Of a stretch of DNA of 64,000 nt, positions 58,842-64,000 are shown piece after piece. Origin of the DNA: Amycolatopsis pretoriensis (GTDB lineage: Bacteria; Actinomycetota; Actinomycetes; Mycobacteriales; Pseudonocardiaceae); the NCBI RefSeq assembly GCF_900107925.1, contig NZ_FNUJ01000005.1, positions 248,001 to 312,000 on the forward strand. Reading direction: 5' to 3'. Position 1 is the stretch's first letter, and every line of letters starts with the position of its first letter. The notes under the pieces are model-generated. The model ran no database searches, was not told the origin of the DNA, and worked only from the letters and a program-made list of their open reading frames with translations. A program made the position numbers and the translations under genes.

Positions 58842-59945
58842 ATGAAGATCGCCAGACTCTTCGGTGCCGCTGCCGCCGCGGTGACGATGACGGGTGCGCT
58901 CGTCGCGGTCGCCGTCCCCGCGTCGGGCCAGGACCTGCTGAACCCGGACATCGTGCCCGCCATGCAGCGCGACCTGGGCCTGACCCACGACCAGGTGCTG
59001 ACGCGGCTGAAGAGCGAAGACGTCGCGAACAAGGTCACCGAGGCCGTCAGCGCGACGCTCGGTGACGCGTTCGGCGGCGCCACCTACAACGCCGCCACGG
59101 GCAAGGCGCACATCCAGACGACGGACGCCGCGTCGGTCGCGAAGATCCAGTCGTCCGGGGCCGAGGCGGAGGTCGTGAAGTTCAGCGCCCGCCAGCTCGA
59201 CTCCACTGTGGACAGGTTCAAGGCCCTCGACGCCTCCGCGCCGTACGCGATCACCGGCTGGGGCGTGGACTCCACCACCAACCGCGTCACGCTTTCGGTG
59301 CTGCAGGGCCAGCGCGCCGCCGCCGACGCGTTCCTGACGAAGTCCGGTGTGGACAAGTCGTCGGTGACGATCCTCGACGCGACCTCGAAGCCCACGCTGC
59401 ACGCCAACATCCGCGGTGGGGACGCCTACTACATCGGCGGTTCGTCGCGCTGCTCGGTCGGTTTCGCGACCACGACCGGCTTCGTCACGGCGGGCCACTG
59501 CGGTGCGCTCACCGGCGGCGGCGCGCTGACCGGCTCGAACGGCGCGTCGCTGGGCAGCTGGATCACCTACCGCTTCCCGGGTGTCGACTACGCGGCGGTT
59601 CGGACCAACAGCAACTGGACCCCGGTCGCGCAGATGAACAACGGCACCGCGGTGCGCGGGCAGTCGAACGCGGCGACCGGCTCGTCGGTCTGCAAGGCCG
59701 GCTCCACCACCGGCTGGACCTGCGGCACGATCGGCGCGAAGAACCAGAGCGTCCGCTACTCCGAGGGCACGGTCAACGGCATGACCGCGACCAACGTCCG
59801 CTCGGCGGCCGGTGACTCCGGCGGCGGCTTCATCAGCGGCAACTCGGCGCAGGGCGTCCTGTCCGGCGGCAACACCAGCGTGACGTACTTCTACCCGATC
59901 GCCGGCGCGCTGTCGGGCACCGGCACCACCCTGAAGACCAGCTGA
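58842..59945 (+). CDS. Streptogrisin/alpha-lytic-type S1E protease with prodomain
   Basis: The 367-residue precursor has a Sec signal (about 1-30), an alpha-lytic prodomain (about 31-185) that acts as a folding chaperone, and a mature protease starting near GGDAYYIGGSSRCSVGF. The triad is His in FVTAGHCGAL, Asp in GVDYAAV and Ser in AAGDSGGGF, with three Cys pairs. It is secreted and digests proteins outside. GGGAGAAG precedes the ATG. A 19-base hairpin follows. Confidence 0.94.
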   Translation: MKIARLFGAAAAAVTMTGALVAVAVPASGQDLLNPDIVPAMQRDLGLTHDQVLTRLKSEDVANKVTEAVSATLGDAFGGATYNAATGKAHIQTTDAASVAKIQSSGAEAEVVKFSARQLDSTVDRFKALDASAPYAITGWGVDSTTNRVTLSVLQGQRAAADAFLTKSGVDKSSVTILDATSKPTLHANIRGGDAYYIGGSSRCSVGFATTTGFVTAGHCGALTGGGALTGSNGASLGSWITYRFPGVDYAAVRTNSNWTPVAQMNNGTAVRGQSNAATGSSVCKAGSTTGWTCGTIGAKNQSVRYSEGTVNGMTATNVRSAAGDSGGGFISGNSAQGVLSGGNTSVTYFYPIAGALSGTGTTLKTS

Positions 59946-59964
59946 TCCCCGGCTGAAACAGCGA

Positions 59965-60009
59965 AAGGGCGGGTTTCGAGTGCCTCCAGCGCACTCGAAA
60001 CCCGCCCTT
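59965..60009. terminator. Bidirectional terminator after the protease gene
   Basis: A 19-base perfect stem (59965-59983 with 59991-60009) and CTCCAGC loop between two convergent genes. Confidence 0.85.
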
Positions 60010-60040
60010 CGTCCTCGCCGCGGGATTGGGAGGTTCGGGG

Positions 60041-60445
60041 TCAGACGTTGCTGATCTCCTCGATCAGCCCGTCGACGTCGAAGTGCGCGCTCTCCTCGCC
60101 GAGCGGCACCAGTTCGTAGGAGGCGTCGAGGAACGTGCGGACGTCCTCGACTTCGAGCTCGAACGACGCATAGCCGTCCGGTGACTCGATTTCCAGGGTC
60201 AGGAAGTCTTCGTCCTCGGAGAGGTCCGGGCGGATCCGGACGTCCCCGAGGCCGGCCGGCTCGTCGATGCCGTCGACCAGGAGGTCACGCGCGAAGGTCC
60301 ACTCGATCCACCGGCCGCGCTCGGTCCGGAACGCGACGGTGACCGCGAACGGCTCTTCGGCGTGGTAGGAGAGGCGGGACAGGACGGGCGTGGTGCTTTC
60401 GTTCAGCACCACGAACTGGCTCTGGTGAACGGCGTCGGTCTGCAT
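60041..60445 (-). CDS. SsgA-family sporulation/division protein (SsgB-like)
   Basis: The 134-residue protein has the SALP hallmarks VLSRLSYHAEEPFAVTVAF and WTFARDLLVDGI, with an acidic C-terminal half. In Streptomyces, SsgA-family proteins control the place of septation; SsgB recruits FtsZ. Species with few paralogues usually keep the SsgB type, so that identity is likely but not proven. AGGAGG lies five to seven bases before the ATG. Confidence 0.9.
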   Translation of the reverse strand: MQTDAVHQSQFVVLNESTTPVLSRLSYHAEEPFAVTVAFRTERGRWIEWTFARDLLVDGIDEPAGLGDVRIRPDLSEDEDFLTLEIESPDGYASFELEVEDVRTFLDASYELVPLGEESAHFDVDGLIEEISNV

Positions 60446-60599
60446 GGCCCCTCCTGGACTCCGGTGGCGGTTCGCGCGGCGCGAACTGTTCGAGGAGGAG
60501 ATGACCAGGCACGACGGTCATGACGAAGAAACTCTCACGTTCACTTGATCGGTTGCATCCGTCCATTGTGGTGTAACGTCCGGCACATACCCCTTGCGT

Positions 60600-61832
60600 T
60601 CACCCGGCGACTGCCGGTGACGGTTCGCGCAACGCCTCGGGCAGCTTCTTCCGCAGCGCGAGCAGGGCCGGGACGGCTGCGGTGCTGGTCAGGGCCAGAA
60701 CGGTCCAGGTCAGCGCGTTGCCGACGCTGAGCAGGGCGGCCAGCAGCCCGGGCGCGAGCGCGACGGGCAGACCCCACGAGAGCTGGAAGATCGAGCTGGC
60801 CCGGCCTTCGGCGCCGGCCGGAGCGGCCGCGGCGGCCGCCGCGGTACCGGTGGGGCCGAACATCGCTTCGGCGACGGAGAAGCCGAGGCTCGTCACCATG
60901 ATCAGCGCGGCGGCCACGGGCAGGGGGACGATTTCCAACGGGATCAGCAGGGCGAAGGAAACCGCGAAGAGCCCGGCGGCGCCGAGGAGCCCGGCGGTCC
61001 GGCTGCGCCCGGCGAGCAGCGAGACGATCGGGCGCTGCGCGGTCACGACGACCACGGTGCCGAGGGTGATGGCGGTCCCGGCGATCCACTGTGGACCGTG
61101 CAGCAGATCCCGCACGACGATCGGGAGGACGGCGAACTTGCTCGCGCTGGCGAGCGTGAAAGCCGTGTGGGTGACGCAGAACCCGGTGAAGGGCCGGTTG
61201 GCCAGCACGGCCCGCCAGCTCCCGGCGGAGCTTTCACGTGAAAGCTCCGCCCCCTGGTCGGCACTTTCACGTGAAAGTGCCGGCAGCAGCGCGATCAGGC
61301 CCGCCGCCACCGCGAAGCTCGCCGCGTTCGCGTACGCCAGCGCGTGGAACGCCGCCTGGCTCGTGATCGCCGGCAGCACCGCCATCGCGGCCGCACCGAC
61401 CCCCGCGCCCGCGAAGCGCCCGACCGTTTGCGTCGCCAGCATCCGGTCCGTCTCGGTCCCCGACGTCAACCGGGCGACCATCGGCGCGTTGCACGTCCAG
61501 AACAACCGGTCGCCGAAGCCGGCGACCACCGACACCGCGATCACCGGCCAACTGGTATGGACCAGTGGGTAGGCGCAGAAGGCCCCGAGCCGCACGAGGT
61601 TGCCCGCGATGAGCAGCGCCCGCGGCCCGAACCGGTCCATCGCCACCCCGGCCATCGGGCCCGTGACGAGCGCGAGCAGCGCCCCGGTGCTCAGCGACGT
61701 CCCGGCGTCGAGCAGGCCCATGCCCTGCCCGTGCACGAGGAACAGCAGCGCGAACGGCACCCACAGCCCGCTGCCGAGCGCGTCGATCAAGGTCACGGCC
61801 AGGAAGATCCGGCGGTTCCGGAGCATGCTCAC
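60600..61832 (-). CDS. MFS transporter with palindromic repeats in its central loop
   Basis: The 410-residue protein has about twelve membrane helices and the MFS loop 2 motif GVAMDRFGPRALLIAG. The cytosolic loop between helices 6 and 7 contains ALSRESADQGAELSRESSAG, where each LSRES comes from a TTTCACGTGAAA palindrome (61224-61251 and 61259-61282), apparently inserted without breaking the frame. The start is GTG 61832 or ATG 61826. It lies 30 bases downstream of an Lrp-type regulator, which probably controls it; the export substrate could be an amino acid, but this is a guess. Confidence 0.88.
   Translation of the reverse strand: MSMLRNRRIFLAVTLIDALGSGLWVPFALLFLVHGQGMGLLDAGTSLSTGALLALVTGPMAGVAMDRFGPRALLIAGNLVRLGAFCAYPLVHTSWPVIAVSVVAGFGDRLFWTCNAPMVARLTSGTETDRMLATQTVGRFAGAGVGAAAMAVLPAITSQAAFHALAYANAASFAVAAGLIALLPALSRESADQGAELSRESSAGSWRAVLANRPFTGFCVTHTAFTLASASKFAVLPIVVRDLLHGPQWIAGTAITLGTVVVVTAQRPIVSLLAGRSRTAGLLGAAGLFAVSFALLIPLEIVPLPVAAALIMVTSLGFSVAEAMFGPTGTAAAAAAAPAGAEGRASSIFQLSWGLPVALAPGLLAALLSVGNALTWTVLALTSTAAVPALLALRKKLPEALREPSPAVAG
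61224..61282. repeat. Pair of TTTCACGTGAAA palindromes inside the MFS gene
   Basis: Two perfect inverted repeats (28 and 24 bases) lie seven bases apart and share their 14-base core CTTTCACGTGAAAG with the palindrome at 10238-10263. Confidence 0.85.
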
Positions 61833-61862
61833 CCCCAGGTGGACAGCGCTCCAGCGTATCGC

Positions 61863-62336
61863 TCAGAGGCCGAGCGGGAGGGTGAGCCCGACCTTCACCC
61901 GGTCCATCGCCACGCTCGTCGTGAAGTGCCGGACGTTCGGGTTGTCGAAGAACATCCGCCGGGTGAACGCCTCGAAGCCGGTCATGTCCGGGCACGTCAC
62001 CACCAGCACGAAGTCGGCGTTGCCGGTGACGTAGTAGCACTGCTGGACGCAGTCGTCGGCCAGGACCTGGCGGCGGAACGCGTCCAGGACCGCGAGGTTC
62101 TCGCGCTCCAGCTCGACCATGACCACGAACGTCATGCTCAGCCCGAGCGCCTCCGGCGACAGCACCGCGACCTCGCGCTCGATGACGCCCGCCTCGCGCA
62201 GCCGCTTGATCCGCCGTTGCACCGCCGCCGCGGAGAGGCCGACCTTCGCGCCGATCGTCTCGGCGATCGTGCGGGCGTCCTCCTGGAGGCAGGCGAGGAT
62301 GGCGATGTCCAGCTGGTCGAGGTCGGGTGTCTGCAC
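61863..62336 (-). CDS. Lrp/AsnC-family transcriptional regulator
   Basis: The 157-residue regulator has the N-terminal HTH (LDIAILACLQEDARTIAETI, then LSAAAVQRRIKRLREAGVI) and a C-terminal RAM domain with CYYVTGNADFVLVV. Such proteins sense amino acids and regulate transport or catabolism. The GTG at 62336 follows TAGCCT and six bases. The MFS gene downstream is probably in the same transcript. Confidence 0.92.
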   Translation of the reverse strand: MQTPDLDQLDIAILACLQEDARTIAETIGAKVGLSAAAVQRRIKRLREAGVIEREVAVLSPEALGLSMTFVVMVELERENLAVLDAFRRQVLADDCVQQCYYVTGNADFVLVVTCPDMTGFEAFTRRMFFDNPNVRHFTTSVAMDRVKVGLTLPLGL

Positions 62337-62342
62337 TCCAGC

Positions 62343-62348
62343 AGGCTA
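62343..62348 (-). promoter_or_regulatory. Leaderless -10 element TAGCCT for the lrp-like gene
   Basis: TAGCCT, six bases, then GTG at 62336 on the minus strand. Confidence 0.5.
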
Positions 62349-62549
62349 ACCGGGACCTACGACGATTTGCCGCGAGTTCGCTTCCGGCTCACCCCACCGT
62401 GACCCCGCTCACTACTCCGTCCGAGGGGAAAGTGAAACAACTTTTTTCGTGACCTGGAACACAACTCACCGGTCTACCAGGGGGTAGCCCATAGAAGTGG
62501 AAGACCAGCCGGACGCTCCGCCAACCCGCCGGCGTGGGGAGGCTCTCCC

Positions 62550-63539
62550 GTGCCCGCACCTGCCGCCGTGCTGACCGGCCTCGGCTCGTGGCTGCCGACG
62601 AAAGTCCTGGACAACCACGAGATCGCCGCCCGGCTCGACACCACGGACGAGTGGATCCGGACCCGCACCGGCATCCGGGAGCGCCGCGTCGCGGGGCCGG
62701 AGGAGTCCACTGTGGATCTCGCGGTCGGGGCGGGCCGTGAGGCGCTCGGCGGGGGTTCCGCCGACATCGTCGTCCTCGCGACGTCGACCCCCGACCAGCC
62801 CTGCCCGGCCAGCGCGCCGCAGGTCGCCGCCCGGCTCGGGCTCGGCACGGCCGCGGCCTTCGACGTCAACGCCGTCTGCAGCGGGTTCGTCTACGCGCTG
62901 GCCACGGCGGCCGGCTTCCTCGCCGGCGGCCTGGCCGAGCGCGTGCTGGTGATCGGCGCCGACACCTTCACCACGCTCATCGACCCCGGGGACCGCACGA
63001 CGGTCCCGATCTTCGGCGACGGCGCGGGCGCGGTCCTGCTGCGCGCCGGCGAGCCGGACGAGCCCGGCGCGTTCGGCCCGTTCGACCTGCACAGCGAGGG
63101 CGAGCACGCCGACCTGCTGTGGGTTGAGGCCGGCGGCGCGCGGCGGCGGCTGTCCGACCAGCCGAGCGACCGCTTCCTCGCGATGCAGGGCACCGCGGTG
63201 TTCCGGCACGCCTGCGCGCGGATGGCCGAGTCGTCGCGGACGGTGCTGGACCGCGCGGGCTGGATGGTCGGCGACGTCGACCGCTTCGTCGGCCACCAGG
63301 CGAACATCCGGATCCTGCAGGCGACGGCCAAGCAGCTCGGCATGCCGGCCGACGCCGTCGTCGCCAACATCGACCGCGTCGGCAACACCAGCGCCGCGTC
63401 GATCCCGCTCGCCCTGGCCGACGCCCGCGCCGACGGCACCCTCGCGCCCGGGCACCGCGTGCTGCTCAGCGCGTTCGGGGCGGGGCTGACCTGGGGTTCG
63501 ACGGTGCTGCGCTGGCCGGATCTGGGTCAGCTGTCCTGA
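62550..63539 (+). CDS. fabH: Beta-ketoacyl-ACP synthase III
   Basis: The 329-residue condensing enzyme starts with AVLTGLGSWLPTKVLDN and has TDEWIRTRTGIRERR, the nucleophile Cys in NAVCSGFVYAL, His in GHQANIRI and Asn in NIDRVGNTSAASIP. FabH starts fatty acid synthesis from acyl-CoA and malonyl-ACP. GGGGAGG lies seven bases before the GTG at 62550. It is alone rather than in a fab operon, so it could instead prime a polyketide or special lipid. It overlaps the convergent cyclase by 13 bases. Confidence 0.92.
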   Translation: MPAPAAVLTGLGSWLPTKVLDNHEIAARLDTTDEWIRTRTGIRERRVAGPEESTVDLAVGAGREALGGGSADIVVLATSTPDQPCPASAPQVAARLGLGTAAAFDVNAVCSGFVYALATAAGFLAGGLAERVLVIGADTFTTLIDPGDRTTVPIFGDGAGAVLLRAGEPDEPGAFGPFDLHSEGEHADLLWVEAGGARRRLSDQPSDRFLAMQGTAVFRHACARMAESSRTVLDRAGWMVGDVDRFVGHQANIRILQATAKQLGMPADAVVANIDRVGNTSAASIPLALADARADGTLAPGHRVLLSAFGAGLTWGSTVLRWPDLGQLS

Positions 63540-64000
63540 GGTTTCGGGCCGGCCGTCCAGGTCGGCGTCGCCTCCTGACGGCCGCGCAGCTCCAACTCGC
63601 CGTGTTTCTCCCAGTGGGCGCCTTCGCTCGGCAACGCGGCCGAGACGACGGCGTCGCTGGCGAGGATGCGTGAGGGCACCGCCTTGGCCAGCTCGGTCAG
63701 CCGCGCGGCCTCGTTGACGGCGTCGCCGATCACGGTGTACTCGAGCCGGCTGCTGGCGCCGAGCTGCCCGGCGAACACCGGGCCGCTGGAGACGCCGATG
63801 CCGAGGTCGAGCTCGCCGTCCGCGCACACCTCGTCCCGGATCGCGCGGGCCGCGGCGAGGGCGGCGGTCGGGCCGTCCGCGAGCCGGGTCGGGGCGCCGA
63901 AGATGCACAGCGCGGCGTCGCCCTGGAACTTGTTGACGAGCCCGCCGCGGGCGTTGACCGCGGAGACGACGGCGGCGAACAGCCGGTTCAGCTTCCGCAC
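63527..64000 (-). CDS. Class III adenylate/guanylate cyclase domain, partial
   Basis: The frame runs off the right end of the window; 157 residues of the C-terminus are present. The cyclase domain shows GGLVNKFQGDAALCIFGAP (metal-binding Asp) and GIGVSSGPVFAGQLGASSR with YTVIGDAVNEAARL (transition-state Asn/Arg region), the pattern of active class III cyclases making cAMP. Upstream domains are outside the window. Confidence 0.88.
   Translation of the reverse strand: MRKLNRLFAAVVSAVNARGGLVNKFQGDAALCIFGAPTRLADGPTAALAAARAIRDEVCADGELDLGIGVSSGPVFAGQLGASSRLEYTVIGDAVNEAARLTELAKAVPSRILASDAVVSAALPSEGAHWEKHGELELRGRQEATPTWTAGPKPQDS

Noticed and set aside
1..64000. CRISPR arrays, insertion sequences or rRNA genes
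   Set aside because: No regularly spaced repeats, transposase motifs or rRNA sequence were found in the window.

Overview
This window comes from a high-GC (roughly 70 percent) actinobacterial chromosome, almost certainly a member of the Pseudonocardiaceae close to Amycolatopsis. The evidence is the arabinogalactan cell-wall genes (glf, ubiA, dprE1, dprE2, glfT1, glfT2), a proteasome activator ending in GQYL, ESX (type VII) accessory genes, an SsgA-family sporulation protein, streptogrisin-type and G1 secreted peptidases, and many leaderless GTG/ATG genes. No mycolate gene is present.

Layout. Positions 1-4.6 kb hold two polytopic membrane proteins, a PlsC-type acyltransferase, a HAD phosphatase and a flavin/F420-type monooxygenase. 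Positions 4.7-18 kb hold the arabinogalactan precursor genes: a large membrane protein, glf, a PAP2 phosphatase, ubiA (DPPR synthase), an AftB-like GT-C protein, two tandem VC0807-type membrane proteins, dprE2-dprE1, and divergently gtrA-glfT2. Positions 18-25.8 kb are an accessory type VII module: EspG-like chaperone, helical YxxxE protein, DUF3558 lipoprotein, PPE/WXG-like protein, YbaB-like protein, WXG protein, a putative polymorphic toxin, its candidate immunity protein, and a single protein that appears to fuse versions of both.

Positions 25.8-28.5 kb resume the galactan genes (glfT1, wzt, wzm). Positions 28.6-35.1 kb carry a complete pseudaminic-acid-type pathway (pseB, C, H, G, I and an SpsF-type cytidylyltransferase) with a GT29/sialyltransferase-like protein and a coiled-coil protein. 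Positions 36.7-39.6 kb contain a DnaA-box cluster, bpa/pafE, a class-V aminotransferase-like protein and a quinone oxidoreductase, matching the order around Rv3777-Rv3783 of Mycobacterium tuberculosis as I recall it. The ESX and pseudaminic modules therefore look like insertions into an otherwise conserved cell-wall locus.

The remaining 39.7-64 kb is mostly housekeeping and secretory: M28 peptidase, YpfJ metallopeptidase, MarR regulator, tRNA-Ser(UGA), a 60-bp minisatellite, patatin, DUF2277, Ldh-like oxidoreductase, S4 protein, secreted trypsin-like protease, SDR, a DcuS/DcuR-like two-component system divergent from a NitT/TauT-type ABC importer, G1 peptidase, DUF1345, a giant LuxR regulator, a streptogrisin-like protease, an SsgA-like protein, an MFS exporter with its Lrp regulator, FabH and a class III cyclase.

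Highlights for follow-up: the complete pseudaminic pathway, the toxin/immunity/fusion triplet, a DprE1 with Ser at the benzothiazinone-target cysteine position, a cysteine-desulfurase-like protein lacking the PLP lysine, TTTCACGTGAAA palindromes (two inside a coding sequence), and a uniform TANNNT leaderless promoter architecture at 18 genes.
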